Assembly: GCF_007713685.1 (NCBI RefSeq)
Contig: NZ_VMRJ01000001.1
Coordinates: forward strand, 1,346,129-1,410,128
DNA from: Hymenobacter setariae
Lineage (GTDB): Bacteria; Bacteroidota; Bacteroidia; Cytophagales; Hymenobacteraceae
Length of the DNA stretch: 64,000 bases
Direction of reading: 5' to 3'
The position numbers were made by a program, and so were the translations under genes. Below the pieces are notes generated by a model. The model was given only the letters and a program-made list of their open reading frames with translations. It had not been told where the DNA came from and did no database searches. Numbering within the stretch: position 1 is the first letter of the stretch; every line of letters starts with the position of its first letter. Of this stretch, positions 1-9,448 are shown one piece after another.

Positions 1-1369
1 CGGGGTTGCCAATCATGCAGCCGCTATAGGCGTTTAGCAGCTCCCACCGTTCTAAGTACCCCTGCTTGCTTTCCTCGGCCAACGAAACTAGCGAATTAAT
101 CATGTCGCTTACCACCGAGGGGTTGATGATAGTTTGCAGTGGAAACTCACTGCGGTACACGTCCCAGCCGCTGAACACCGACCGCTTGGTAAACTGCTCG
201 GCTTGGTGGGCCTGGCCGTCGCCGCCGGGGTAGTGGCCATCCACGTCGGTGATGGTGCGAGGGTCGAGCAGGCTGTGGTACAAGGCCGTGTAGAAGATGG
301 TGCGCTGCTCGGGACTGCCGCCCGCCACCGTGATTTTGGCCAGCGCCTGGTCCCAGCGCGCCGTGGCTTGCCGCCGCAGGCCGGCAAAGTCCCAGTTGGG
401 CATCTCCTGCTGCCGGTTGTTGCGCGCTCCTTCCACGCTCACGAATGAAATACCCGACTTGAGCAGCACCACTTCGTTGGGGGTAGTGGCAAACTCCGTG
501 TAAAAGCCTACGTGGGGGCCCTGCACCTCCTGCGCTTGCGGTAGGAGCTGCGCTTTAGCAATTAGAGCATCATAGCCCGCGCTTTCGATAGCTTCTCTTT
601 TGCGGGATTGGGTGGCCGGGATGTCGGCTCGCCAGGCCCCGTAGCGGCGTAAGGGCTTACTGAACTGGGCCGAGAAATATACGGTGTATGCTGCGTGGCC
701 GTCGCCATTGCCCCAGCCGCCGCCCTCGGGGGTGCATTTCATCCAGCCTTCAATGGTGTAGGGGTCTACGACCTTGACGTACTGCCAGGTGGAGGTGCCG
801 CCAACGCGCCGGGCTAAATCGAACTGAATGCGCGCCTGCTGATGGGCAGGAAAGGTGAATTTGAGCATACCGCTGTGCGGCGCCGCCGTCGCCTCGGCTC
901 GGATGCCATAGTCGGTGAGGGTAGCCGCATAGTAGCCGGCCTGGGCCTGCTCTGTTTTCTTATCGTAGCGCGAGCGGTAGCCCTTGCCCACCGCAGGATG
1001 CCGGCCCGAGGTGACTTGGAGCGGGCCCGTGGTGGGCGTCACGAGCAAGTTGCCTAGGTCGCCGTACCAGCCTACCCCACTCATCTGGGTGAAGGCAAAG
1101 CCTTCGATATAGGCATCTTCGTCGCTATACCCACTGCCGTTATCACCCCCCGTGATGGTGTTGGGGCTTACCTGCACCATGCCGAAGGGGGTAGTGGCGC
1201 CAGGAAACGTCTTGCCCAGCCCATGGTAGACGCCGGCCCTGGCCTCGCTGGTACTAGCCCCGATAAAAGGATTTACGTAGTGAGCCAGGGACTGAGCGTG
1301 TGCTAAGAGGCCGTTACCTAGCAGCCAGATACTAAAGATTTGGAACGCAGCAATTACTTTTTTTCTCAT
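1..1369 (-). CDS. GH92 family alpha-mannosidase, secreted (3' end outside window)
   Basis: GH92 enzymes are calcium-dependent exo-acting alpha-mannosidases that trim mannose-containing glycans, usually in the periplasm or at the cell surface. About 456 codons are present, from an ATG at 1369; the C-terminal part lies beyond base 1. A signal peptide (hydrophobic run ending LLAHAQS) is followed by VNPFIGAST and GKTFPGATTPFGMVQVSP, the hallmark N-terminal motifs of the family, and near the window edge by SGWDVYRSEFPL, also typical. Family members are about 700-760 residues, so roughly two thirds is visible. The catalytic acids lie in the missing part. It is transcribed away from the exopolysaccharide locus; a GH2 gene lies on the other side of that locus. 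The family call is firm, the exact substrate unknown. Confidence 0.9.
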   Translation of the reverse strand, partial: MRKKVIAAFQIFSIWLLGNGLLAHAQSLAHYVNPFIGASTSEARAGVYHGLGKTFPGATTPFGMVQVSPNTITGGDNGSGYSDEDAYIEGFAFTQMSGVGWYGDLGNLLVTPTTGPLQVTSGRHPAVGKGYRSRYDKKTEQAQAGYYAATLTDYGIRAEATAAPHSGMLKFTFPAHQQARIQFDLARRVGGTSTWQYVKVVDPYTIEGWMKCTPEGGGWGNGDGHAAYTVYFSAQFSKPLRRYGAWRADIPATQSRKREAIESAGYDALIAKAQLLPQAQEVQGPHVGFYTEFATTPNEVVLLKSGISFVSVEGARNNRQQEMPNWDFAGLRRQATARWDQALAKITVAGGSPEQRTIFYTALYHSLLDPRTITDVDGHYPGGDGQAHQAEQFTKRSVFSGWDVYRSEFPLQTIINPSVVSDMINSLVSLAEESKQGYLERWELLNAYSGCMIGNP

Positions 1370-1900
1370 AAAGAACTTGCTAGGCAATACAATAAACTGG
1401 GTAGGCTGGGCCCGCACTTCATCTATATGCAGGCAGGCCAGCAGTGTTAATGGCTAGCCGGACCCTGGCCACCGCTAAGCCTGACACGAAGTGAAGGTAG
1501 GGCCAACGCAACTCAAAGATTAAGGTATCCAGCAAATGCCTTGTGTGGTTGGCGCTGGATGAGCGGCACGATGAACACCCATTCATTAACCAGTTGAGTA
1601 GAAAAGGAGGCTTTATCGGATTCCTTACCGTTGGTAAGCGTTTGTTTACATTGCCTAGTAGCTACCTGCGATGAGTCTAGGCTACGACACGCAGGTCGAG
1701 GCTTGTTGCGCCTCTACTCGCACAATCGTGCATAATAAACTTTGCTGAGTGGCTATTCGCGAGCTCTATTTTTCAGACTGAGTTCCGAAAAATAGAGCTC
1801 ACCCTAGGTATGATTTGTGGCATATCACTGACAATAAGAGCAATACAATTTTGTGGATAGCTGGCACCGCTTTGGCCTTTACCGGGCCAAACGTACTGCC
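1370..1900. other. Divergent intergenic region (531 bp)
   Basis: This stretch separates the GH92 gene from the orphan receiver gene and must hold promoters for both directions. I see no gene in it. Its one conspicuous element is the 14-bp perfect inverted repeat at 1761-1800. I found no convincing Bacteroidota TAnnTTTG element. Confidence 0.5.
1761..1800. repeat. 14-bp perfect inverted repeat upstream of the orphan receiver gene
   Basis: The arms GAGCTCTATTTTTC (1761-1774) and GAAAAATAGAGCTC (1787-1800) are exact reverse complements around a 12-nt loop. The element ends 100 bp before the ATG at 1901. It is not followed by a T-tract in the plus direction. It could be a terminator read from the minus strand, a 5'-UTR hairpin or an operator; the sequence alone does not decide. 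Confidence 0.6.
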
Positions 1901-2335
1901 ATGTTAGACAAACCATTCAAAGTATTTCTGGTCGACGACGACCCCTTCTGTCGCCAACTGATGGAGCAGGCCATTCGTGGCCTTGACTTCCAAGACGTTC
2001 ATTCTTTCGACAATGGTGCGGCGTGCCTAGATGCGCTCATTGACGAGCCCGATATCATTTTTCTGGACCAGATGATGGGCAGCGTGTCGGGCACCGATGC
2101 GCTTAAGGCTATCAAGCGCTTCAATCCCGACATCTACGTGGTACTCGTGAGTGGGCAGCAGCAGGTGCAGGTAGCTGTAGACTCGCTCAAGTATGGCGCT
2201 TTCGACTACGTGGTGAAAGACGAGCAACTCCTCGACCGCATTACCGCCGTGCTTACCAAGATAGGGCAGGTACAGGAGCTATTAGCTAGTCGCCAGAAGA
2301 CAAAATCGAAGTTTTTATCCCTGTTCTCTTTATAA
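1901..2335 (+). CDS. Stand-alone response regulator receiver domain protein
   Basis: This is a 144-residue single REC domain with no output domain. The acidic pocket is VDDDP near the N-terminus, the phospho-acceptor is Asp56 in FLDQM, and the conserved lysine lies in VVKDE; the usual KP pair is KD here, as in the NtrC-type protein at 17201. The reading frame is open from a GTG at 1853, but the ATG at 1901 gives a normal REC start (MLDKPFKVFLVDDDP) and is preferred. It stands directly upstream of the export genes and probably receives phosphate from the hybrid kinase at 18590 or acts by protein contact; both are inferences. Confidence 0.85.
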   Translation: MLDKPFKVFLVDDDPFCRQLMEQAIRGLDFQDVHSFDNGAACLDALIDEPDIIFLDQMMGSVSGTDALKAIKRFNPDIYVVLVSGQQQVQVAVDSLKYGAFDYVVKDEQLLDRITAVLTKIGQVQELLASRQKTKSKFLSLFSL

Positions 2336-2386
2336 TACAGATAGTTACTGCGTGCTGTTGCGTGTGCTGCTGTTATCCGTTATCTA

Positions 2387-3142
2387 ATGAAAAAAATGTT
2401 ATTCCCGTCGTGGTCGCTGCGCTTGATGACCCTACTGGTGCTGGGTTTACTGAGTAGTTGCACCCAAAATCTGTTCATGACGAAGAAACCCCTGGCTACA
2501 CCCGCTACGCTGGCCGTGGGGCCCGATTACCAGTACCGCCTACGAAAAGACGATAAACTAAGTATAAGTGTCTTCGACCACGAAGAGCTAAGCGTAGGCT
2601 CTATTTATGGCCACTACAGCGTGAATGAAACTGAAGGCAAGTGGGAGCTGGTAGATGCTACCGGCGGCTTGAATGTACCTAGGGTAGGCAATTTTCATGT
2701 GGAAGGCCTCACGGTGCCCGAGGCGGAAGACCAGCTTGAAAAGCTGATGGCCAAGTGGATTGTGAATCCACAGATTACGCTGAAAGTACTGAACCTGCAA
2801 ACCACGGTGCTCGGCGAGGTGAACCTACCCGGCAACCAGCGCCTCGAAAAGGAGCGCAACACGCTGATTGAAGTGCTCGGCAAAGCCGGTGACTTTGGGG
2901 TGTATGCCGACAAGCGCCACGTGAAAGTGATGCGTCAGAATGCTGCCGGCACTTACGCAACAGAAATCAACCTCATGAAAATGAGTGGCTTCGAACGCGA
3001 CAACCTCGTTATTCTGCCCGGCGATGTGGTGTACGTGCCCAGCAAAAACGGCAAGCAGTTCGACCGCAAGTCGCCCTCCATACTAGGGGTGGCTTCCATT
3101 ATCAGCACCTTCTTTATCGCTATTCGCTTCCTTCAGCAATAA
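2387..3142 (+). CDS. Polysaccharide export lipoprotein, Wza/OPX family
   Basis: OPX proteins form the outer-membrane or periplasmic conduit for capsule and exopolysaccharide export. The 251-residue product has a lipoprotein signal with lipobox LLSSC (Cys25), a poly-export domain beginning around YQYRLRKDDKLSISVFD, and an SLBB-like segment in the middle (TTVLGEVNLPG). The hydrophobic C-terminal helix (about residues 230-250, SILGVASIISTFFIAIRF) fits membrane insertion. Only 7 bp separate its stop from the Wzc-like gene, so the two are almost certainly co-transcribed. The length suits the compact OPX forms of Bacteroidota. Confidence 0.9.
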   Translation: MKKMLFPSWSLRLMTLLVLGLLSSCTQNLFMTKKPLATPATLAVGPDYQYRLRKDDKLSISVFDHEELSVGSIYGHYSVNETEGKWELVDATGGLNVPRVGNFHVEGLTVPEAEDQLEKLMAKWIVNPQITLKVLNLQTTVLGEVNLPGNQRLEKERNTLIEVLGKAGDFGVYADKRHVKVMRQNAAGTYATEINLMKMSGFERDNLVILPGDVVYVPSKNGKQFDRKSPSILGVASIISTFFIAIRFLQQ

Positions 3143-3149
3143 GTTACCA

Positions 3150-5294
3150 ATGAACGAATTAAAGCAAAACCTGCGCGCCTTGCGGCCGCTGTGGACGGGC
3201 CTACCTATCGTAGCAGTGTGCACGGGCCTAGGCCTAACTGCCGCCTGGCAATACCTACGGTATGCTACGCCGATGTACGAGAGCACGGCTAAAATCAAGC
3301 TAGCTGACGTGAACGAGGGCGTACTCAATACAACGCTGCTTAAGAACCTAGACGCGTTTTCGGGCGACAACCGCACCAGCGCCGAAGTAGAGCTGGTGCG
3401 CTCGCCGCTGCTGCTGGGCCGGGCACTCGACCACCTCAACTTCGACCTGAGCACTTACCGGGTCGGCAAGGTGCGCACCACTGAGCTCTACCGCGCTAGC
3501 CCTTTTACGGCCGATGTGAAGCTGACCAACCCGAAGTGGACCGAAGAGCCATTTGATTTGCGCATCGACGTGGCGGGCGGTGTACAGTTGATGGCACCCT
3601 CGGGCGAAGTAGCCGAGGGGCGTCTTGGCCAGGTGCTACGCTTGAACGGGGCGGAGGTCCGCATCGGCCGCAACGACTCGTTGCTGAAAGCGCGCCCTGA
3701 CATAGCGTTGGCCGACCATTACCGCCTCGTGCGGCACGACCGCGGCCGGCTGATTGAGGACATCGCCAACCGCCTCGACGTAACCAGCACCGACCGCAAT
3801 GTACCCGTGCTCCGCATCAGCTTTCAGAGCACGGTGCCGCAGAAGTCGGCTGACCTAGTGAACGCACTATCGGCAGTTTACTTAGATGACTACTTGGCTA
3901 CCAAGTATAAAGTGGTGAACACGGCAGCCGAGACAATTGGCGAGCGCATCAAGGATGTGAAGCGGACGCTGGCTCACTCGGAAGACACTGTAGAGCAGTA
4001 CCGCGACCTCAAGCGCATCGTCAACATCAAGCAGGAAACCGATACTGACCTGCACAAAGTAGCGGAGCTGAAGACGCAGCGCTCGAACCTCGATATGAGT
4101 CTGGCAGCTGCCAACGACCTCTACCGCTACATGAGCGATGGCAAGCGCAATGCCTTGGAGATGGCCCCGAACTTCGAGGCGTTCAACGACATGCTCTCCA
4201 CGGATATTATCAAGAAAATCAAGGACCTGCAAGCTGAAAAGCACGATTTGCTGCTACGCTTCACGCCCGAAGATGAAAAGGTAAAAACCGTGGACCTAAA
4301 GCTAGCCGACCTCAACAGCTACTTGCTCGAAAGCATCAAAAACACGCGTAATAACCTAACCATCAAGCGCCGCGAGCTGGACCGAGCCATTGCACAGGCC
4401 CAGGGGGCTTTTGTAGGCTTGCCCACCCGCGAGAAGAACTTGACCATCTTGCAGCGCGACTTCCAACTCAACGAGAAGCTCTACACCTTCCTGCGCGAGA
4501 AGGAGACGGAGGCCGAGATTGCAAAGTCCTCCCCTACCTCCTACCACCGCGTTATCGCCGCAGGCCTGGTGCCCGTGGAGCCCACGTCACCGCACCGCAC
4601 GTTTGTACTAGTGCTATCAGGCTTTTTAGGAATGCTGTTGGGGGTGCTGCTCGTGTACCTACTCTCCATTATCCGCTCGACGCCCGGCGACGCCGATGGT
4701 GTACAGAAGGAAACGCGTACGCCGCTGGCAGCCATCATTCCGCACCTAGGGCGCGGGTTGGCGGGCCGATTGGCCTTCTTCACGCAGCTGGCTACCCGTC
4801 TAGCGCTTAAGGGCATGCTAGCGCCGGGCACCAAGCTGGTAGTGAGTGCTTTCACTGACCAGGAAGGCCAAACCTTCTTCTTCGAACACCTGCGCCAGGC
4901 GCTGGCCGCCAAGGGCTTGAAGCTGCGTGCGCTTACCCTGCGCGACGCCCAGTCGCCTAACCCCGACGCGCAACCCGACGAGATTTTGCTGGTGCAAAAC
5001 CTGCCCCTTGACCAGGACAGCCATGCCCTAGCCGTGATGAGCGGGGCCGCCGTGAACCTCGTCGTGATTGACAGCCGCACCACACCGACTAGCCGCCTGC
5101 CCGAGCTCGATTTGCTCATTAACGAATTTGGCCTGCCTAATGTGCAGCTGTGCCTGAATCGGGCGGGCTACGCGCCTGGTCCGTTGCAGCTACTGGGCCT
5201 ACGCCTGCGCCGCCTCTTCACGGTGCGCCGGGCCGCCCGCCCGGTGGCCGAGCCGCTGGCCTTACCCCTAGGGGGCCTAGACCTCCAGTCGTGA
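3150..5294 (+). CDS. Wzc/GumC-like polysaccharide co-polymerase with degenerate tyrosine-kinase domain
   Basis: These inner-membrane proteins control polysaccharide chain length and pair with the OPX protein. The 714-residue product has a Wzz domain with a first membrane segment near residues 18-35, a long coiled periplasmic part (about 250-450) and a second membrane segment (about 484-505) preceded by a proline-rich stretch. The cytoplasmic tail (about 520-714) resembles a bacterial tyrosine kinase, but the Walker A position reads SAFTDQEGQTF (566-576): the lysine of the usual GEGKS/T is Gln574. VVIDSR sits where Walker A' would be, and there is no C-terminal tyrosine cluster. It is probably a pseudokinase or scaffold. 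Its stop overlaps the next gene's start (GTGA). Confidence 0.88.
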   Translation: MNELKQNLRALRPLWTGLPIVAVCTGLGLTAAWQYLRYATPMYESTAKIKLADVNEGVLNTTLLKNLDAFSGDNRTSAEVELVRSPLLLGRALDHLNFDLSTYRVGKVRTTELYRASPFTADVKLTNPKWTEEPFDLRIDVAGGVQLMAPSGEVAEGRLGQVLRLNGAEVRIGRNDSLLKARPDIALADHYRLVRHDRGRLIEDIANRLDVTSTDRNVPVLRISFQSTVPQKSADLVNALSAVYLDDYLATKYKVVNTAAETIGERIKDVKRTLAHSEDTVEQYRDLKRIVNIKQETDTDLHKVAELKTQRSNLDMSLAAANDLYRYMSDGKRNALEMAPNFEAFNDMLSTDIIKKIKDLQAEKHDLLLRFTPEDEKVKTVDLKLADLNSYLLESIKNTRNNLTIKRRELDRAIAQAQGAFVGLPTREKNLTILQRDFQLNEKLYTFLREKETEAEIAKSSPTSYHRVIAAGLVPVEPTSPHRTFVLVLSGFLGMLLGVLLVYLLSIIRSTPGDADGVQKETRTPLAAIIPHLGRGLAGRLAFFTQLATRLALKGMLAPGTKLVVSAFTDQEGQTFFFEHLRQALAAKGLKLRALTLRDAQSPNPDAQPDEILLVQNLPLDQDSHALAVMSGAAVNLVVIDSRTTPTSRLPELDLLINEFGLPNVQLCLNRAGYAPGPLQLLGLRLRRLFTVRRAARPVAEPLALPLGGLDLQS

Positions 5295-6577
5295 ACCACG
5301 CCCTGACCTTGCCGCCCTGGACCCAGCGTCTGGGGCGGCTTGCGGTGGCCCCGCGCTACTGGGTGGTAGCTGGCCAGGCCACCGTGAGTGCCACCAATTT
5401 TTTGACTAATATCTTCATTGCCAAGCTATGCGGCTTGGCTACGTTTGGCGAGTACAGCGCGTGGCAGCTGGTGCTGCTGCTGGCACTGGCTGTGCAGGGT
5501 GCCGCCATCACCCAGCCCATGCAAGTGGTGCTGGGTACGCTGTCGGCCCGGCAGCGGGTAGCTTATGGGCAATTGGTGCTGGGCTTGCAGGTGGCCTTTG
5601 GCGGGCTAGCTGTAGCAGCCACGGCCCTAGGGGCCAACCTATTGCCGCAAGCGGCTACCGTGCTACCAGCCTTTGTGGTGCTGCTGGCCGCCGCGGGCGG
5701 GCAAGACACGCTACGCAAGCTGCTGCTAGCTGAAGGCAAAGTGCAGGCCGCGCTGGCGAGCGACGTACTGTCGGCGGGCGGCCAAGTGCTGGTGCTGCTG
5801 GTGCTGGCTTTGCGCCCGGCGCCGACCACGCTGACCGAAGTGATGTGGGCCATCGGCCTGACTACCGTGCCGGCGCTACTGGTAGGCGTCAAAGCCTTAG
5901 GAACATGGCCTGCACTGAGCCTGAATGCCTGGCGGCGCTATGGGCGGCGGCACTGGCGGCAGGCCCGCTGGCTGCTGCCCACTGCCCTGCTGCAATGGGG
6001 CTCGGCCAACGTGCTGCTGGTATTTGCTGGCTGGGTAGGCTCGCCGGCTATGCTGGGCGTGTTGCGCCTAGCTCAAACGGCGATGGGTATCTTCAACCTA
6101 GGTCTGCAAGCAGTCGAAAACTACGCCCTGCCGCGCCTGAGCCAGAGCTTCCATCATGCGCCGGCCGAGTTTGCCGCGCAGCGGGCAGCGTTGACCAAAA
6201 AGATGCTGCTGGCCGCTGGCCCATTGCTGGCCTTGTTGGCCGCAGCCGCTGGTCCTTTGATTGCCCAGTTTGGGCCGGCAGGCGGGGCGCAGTACACCGC
6301 CTTACTGCGCTGGTGCTGCGTGCTCTACGTGGTTATTCTGCTGGTTTATCCGCTTCGCCTGACGGTGCGGCTGCTGGCCGATTCGCGGCATTATTTCGGT
6401 GGCTACGTGCTCAGCATCGGGGCCTCGCTGCTGAGTGTGCGCTGGCTCACGGCGCACTACCAAGCCAGCGGCGTGGTGCTGGGTTGGCTACTGGCCCAGC
6501 TGGTACTCGGCGCTTACTGGGTGGTGGCCGTGCAGTGGCGCCGTCGCGTGCACCCTGGCCTTCCGCTCACAATGTAG
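5291..6577 (+). CDS. Wzx-type polysaccharide flippase (MOP superfamily)
   Basis: The 428-residue product is a very hydrophobic multi-spanning protein with the spread of membrane helices expected of a lipid-linked oligosaccharide flippase. VSATNFLTNIFIAKLCG in the first helices resembles MOP-family N-termini. The frame is open upstream into the wzc-like gene (to about 5150), but the GTG at 5291 overlaps that gene's stop by four bases and starts just before the first membrane segment, so it is the likely translationally coupled start. It stands between the export genes and the first glycosyltransferase, as expected for Wzx. The family call rests on topology and context. Confidence 0.8.
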   Translation: MNHALTLPPWTQRLGRLAVAPRYWVVAGQATVSATNFLTNIFIAKLCGLATFGEYSAWQLVLLLALAVQGAAITQPMQVVLGTLSARQRVAYGQLVLGLQVAFGGLAVAATALGANLLPQAATVLPAFVVLLAAAGGQDTLRKLLLAEGKVQAALASDVLSAGGQVLVLLVLALRPAPTTLTEVMWAIGLTTVPALLVGVKALGTWPALSLNAWRRYGRRHWRQARWLLPTALLQWGSANVLLVFAGWVGSPAMLGVLRLAQTAMGIFNLGLQAVENYALPRLSQSFHHAPAEFAAQRAALTKKMLLAAGPLLALLAAAAGPLIAQFGPAGGAQYTALLRWCCVLYVVILLVYPLRLTVRLLADSRHYFGGYVLSIGASLLSVRWLTAHYQASGVVLGWLLAQLVLGAYWVVAVQWRRRVHPGLPLTM

Positions 6578-6623
6578 CGGGCGCCAAACGGAGTATTGCT
6601 CCGTATTTATATTAGTTATCTAT

Positions 6624-7751
6624 ATGAAAATCATTCATTTAATACTAGGCAAAGCCAACCCCGAGCGCATGAACGGCGTGAATAAAGTCGTGCATGCGCT
6701 GGCTACCCAGCAGCAACGCGCCGGGGCCGACGTGGCGGTGTGGGGCATCACGGCTGACCTCAGCGACAACTACCCGGCGCGCGAGTTTGCCACTAGGCTC
6801 TTTTTGGCGCAGCGCAATCCGTTTAGCTTGGCTACGGAGCTGCGCGCGGCGCTACGCCAGCAGGCTAGCTCACCCACGGTAGTGCACTTGCACGGAGCGT
6901 TTATCCCGGTGTATTTCTCGGCGGCGCGGCTGCTCACTAGCCTAGGCATTCCGTATGTGCTCACGCCCCACGGCAGCTACAGCCCAGCCGCCATGCGCAA
7001 GAGCGGCTTCACCAAGCAAGTGTACGGGCGGGTGTTTGAAAGCTACTTGCTGCGCCGCGCCGCCCGGGTGCACTGCCTAGGCCAGAGTGAGATAACGGGG
7101 GTGCAGCGCCTCAATGCCAAGCTACCCACCGCGCTGCTGCCCTACGGCTTTGAGCCGCCGCAGCCGGTAGCTGTGGCCACGCCGGCCGCACCGGGCCGCT
7201 TCCGGGTCGGCTTCTGCGGGCGGCTCGATGACCACCACAAAGGCCTCGAATGTCTGCTGGCGGGCTTTACTGAGTTCGCCCGCCAAGTGCCCGAAGCCGA
7301 GCTCTGGGTAATCGGCGATGGCCCCGACCGCGACCAGGTAACCCAGTGGGCCGCTGCGGCACCAGCCGGCTCAGTACAGCTACTGGGCAGCCGCTACGGC
7401 GACGAGAAAATTGGTCTACTTGGTCAACTCGACGTGTTTGCCCACACCTCGCACTACGAAGGCTTGCCCACTGCCGTGCTCGAAGCCGTGGCCCTAGGGG
7501 TACCCTGCGTCGTAACCGAGGCCACAAACCTGGGTAGCTACGTGCGCGAGTACGGCTGCGGCGAGGTGCTAGCTACGGCTACCCCTGGCCTGTTGGTGGA
7601 AGCCCTGCACCGGCTGCACGCCCGCTGGCAAGCTACGGCCGGTGGGCGCGAGCTAGCCCCGCAATGCCGCCAGATGGTGGGCACGGCCTTCCACTGGCCG
7701 GCGCTGCTACCGGCCTATGAGCAGATGTACCGGCAGGCCCTGGCAGCCTAG
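6624..7751 (+). CDS. Glycosyltransferase family 4
   Basis: The 375-residue product has the two Rossmann halves of a GT-B enzyme. The N-terminal half carries a glycine- and asparagine-rich acceptor loop (NPERMNGVNKVVHALA) and the motif VLTPHGSYSP. The C-terminal donor half has RVGFCGRLDDHHKGLECLL and the EX7E-type region HYEGLPTAVLEAVALGVP. The longer open frame begins at 6435, inside the flippase gene; the ATG at 6624 matches family N-termini (MKIIHLILG). A short hairpin (6588-6604, ACGGAG/CTCCGT arms) lies in the 46-bp spacer. It would add a sugar to the lipid-linked repeat unit; donor and linkage cannot be read. Confidence 0.9.
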   Translation: MKIIHLILGKANPERMNGVNKVVHALATQQQRAGADVAVWGITADLSDNYPAREFATRLFLAQRNPFSLATELRAALRQQASSPTVVHLHGAFIPVYFSAARLLTSLGIPYVLTPHGSYSPAAMRKSGFTKQVYGRVFESYLLRRAARVHCLGQSEITGVQRLNAKLPTALLPYGFEPPQPVAVATPAAPGRFRVGFCGRLDDHHKGLECLLAGFTEFARQVPEAELWVIGDGPDRDQVTQWAAAAPAGSVQLLGSRYGDEKIGLLGQLDVFAHTSHYEGLPTAVLEAVALGVPCVVTEATNLGSYVREYGCGEVLATATPGLLVEALHRLHARWQATAGGRELAPQCRQMVGTAFHWPALLPAYEQMYRQALAA

Positions 7752-7810
7752 CAAGCAAGATACTGCGACCGCCTAGCGACCTAGACAACAACTTTATTAG
7801 GTAGATATTT

Positions 7811-9109
7811 ATGCAGCAATCCATTATACCCAAACCCCACCAAGCTTTCCTGCGCCTGATGAGCGTGCTACTCACGCTTATTGTGCTCATCAAGCTGGCC
7901 GGATTTTTCACCTGGAACGAGGACGTGGGCGTGACGCGCATCCTGAAGCTGGTGAGCCGGCTGGCTATGACGGCGGCGGCCTACGGGGCCTACCGGCTGG
8001 TGCTCAAGCGCGGCGCCGTGGACTCGTTTCGCTGGCACAATAGCTGGTCGCCGCTGCTTTACGGAGCCTACCTAGGGCTAGGGCTGGTGTCGCTGCTATG
8101 GTCCACTAACCCTGGGTACTCGCTGTTGCAGTGGCTCATGGACCTGGAAACGTTGGTGTTTGCCTTCTACTTCGTCAAGTGTTTCTTATTGCTCGATGAG
8201 TTTTTCCCCGACAGCCCACTGCGCTTCTACCATGTACTGGGCAACGCTACTTTCTTGATATTGAGCGTTTTTCTGGTGGGCATGTTTATCTCACCCGAAA
8301 CGTTTTACCGCCTCACCCACGATGGTGAAGAAGCCCGCCTAGGAGGTTTCATTATGAATCCCAACGAGCTAGGTATGCTCTGCGTGGTGGGCATTGCTTG
8401 CCTGATGTTCAATTTCTACCGTCGCCACCGGCTAGCTTGGACGGTCGTGAAGATTGGCTCGCTATTACTGGCGCTCATTCTTACCGGTTCGCGCTCCTCG
8501 CTGGTGGGCTTTCTGCTGATTGTATTTTTTCACATTCAGCAGGCGGGTAATAAGCGGTTGAAAATTGCCGCCAACTTGGCCGCCTTATTAGCAGTGCCGG
8601 CGCTCGTGCCGCTCGTGTTTATCAAGCAGGGGGGCCTCGATGAGGTATTGAGTATGACGGGCCGCTTGCCTTTCTGGCACGCGCTACTCACCGAAGGCTT
8701 GCCCCGCGAGCCGCTGCTGGGCTACGGCTTCATGCGCATCAGCTACGGCGAATACTTTCAAAGCGTGCACACCTACGCCGCCCAGATGGCGCATAATACG
8801 TTTATTCAAGTACTTATGAACCTAGGGCTAGTGGGCTTTACCATCGTAATAGTGCAGCTGGTGGCAACCATCCGCGGCTTCGTGCACACGCCTAGCCCTC
8901 AGCTGCGATTGCTGGGCGCGGGGTTGCTCATCCCTATTCTCATCAACTCGTTCACCGAATTTGGCATTTTTGGGATGACAAATTATGGCATCCTCTTTTA
9001 CCAGTTCCTCATCTGCTTCGTGAGCCTGCGTTTCCACGCCCTGCTCACCGACCGCGAGCGGCTGTGGCTGCTGCGCCGTCGCCCCGAGCTAGCCGTTGCT
9101 GTGGCTTAA
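7811..9109 (+). CDS. O-antigen polymerase/ligase family membrane protein (Wzy-like)
   Basis: The 432-residue product has about ten membrane helices and the Wzy_C-type signature LTGSRSSLVGFLL near the middle, followed by a large loop with GYGFMRISYGEYFQ and a late helix pair. Proteins of this superfamily polymerise lipid-linked repeat units (Wzy) or ligate glycans (WaaL). With Wzx, Wzc-like and OPX genes alongside, Wzy is the likelier role. A strong intrinsic terminator follows at 9167, so it appears to close the first transcription unit, which may begin at 1901 or 2387. Confidence 0.85.
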   Translation: MQQSIIPKPHQAFLRLMSVLLTLIVLIKLAGFFTWNEDVGVTRILKLVSRLAMTAAAYGAYRLVLKRGAVDSFRWHNSWSPLLYGAYLGLGLVSLLWSTNPGYSLLQWLMDLETLVFAFYFVKCFLLLDEFFPDSPLRFYHVLGNATFLILSVFLVGMFISPETFYRLTHDGEEARLGGFIMNPNELGMLCVVGIACLMFNFYRRHRLAWTVVKIGSLLLALILTGSRSSLVGFLLIVFFHIQQAGNKRLKIAANLAALLAVPALVPLVFIKQGGLDEVLSMTGRLPFWHALLTEGLPREPLLGYGFMRISYGEYFQSVHTYAAQMAHNTFIQVLMNLGLVGFTIVIVQLVATIRGFVHTPSPQLRLLGAGLLIPILINSFTEFGIFGMTNYGILFYQFLICFVSLRFHALLTDRERLWLLRRRPELAVAVA

Positions 9110-9166
9110 GCTGCCAATCGTGGCTTAATCGGGCCACCTAGTAGCAATTCAAGAAAACATGATGCG

Positions 9167-9197
9167 AAAAAGCCAGTCCGCTAGGATTGGCTTTTTT
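9167..9197 (+). terminator. Intrinsic terminator after the Wzy-like gene
   Basis: A 13-bp stem (AAAAAGCCAGTCC, 9167-9179, pairing with GGATTGGCTTTTT, 9184-9196, with one G-T wobble) closes on a 4-nt loop and ends in a run of six T. It lies 58 bp after the stop codon. Confidence 0.85.
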
Positions 9198-9448
9198 CAT
9201 ATGCCTAGCTGCCACGCGGCCTGTTGTAACCGATTAGCCGTGTTTGATAGAGTACCTAGGCATGCGGCACAACTTCCCCTTAGTTCAACAGAGATGGGAT
9301 AGTAGGCTGGCAGCATGAAAGGAGCAAGCCGAAAAACAAGTGACGTTTCGGGCTTGGGGCTGCCCCAGCATGAATGACAACGCCTTAAAAAGCCAATAAA
9401 CCGCCTGCATAAGGGGGCTTCCGGCAATCTCTCTATCAGCAGAATGCA

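Noticed and set aside
5845..6615. 256-codon plus-strand frame
   Set aside because: A frame shadow inside the flippase gene, with no recognisable domain and a composition rich in Arg, Ala and Gly.
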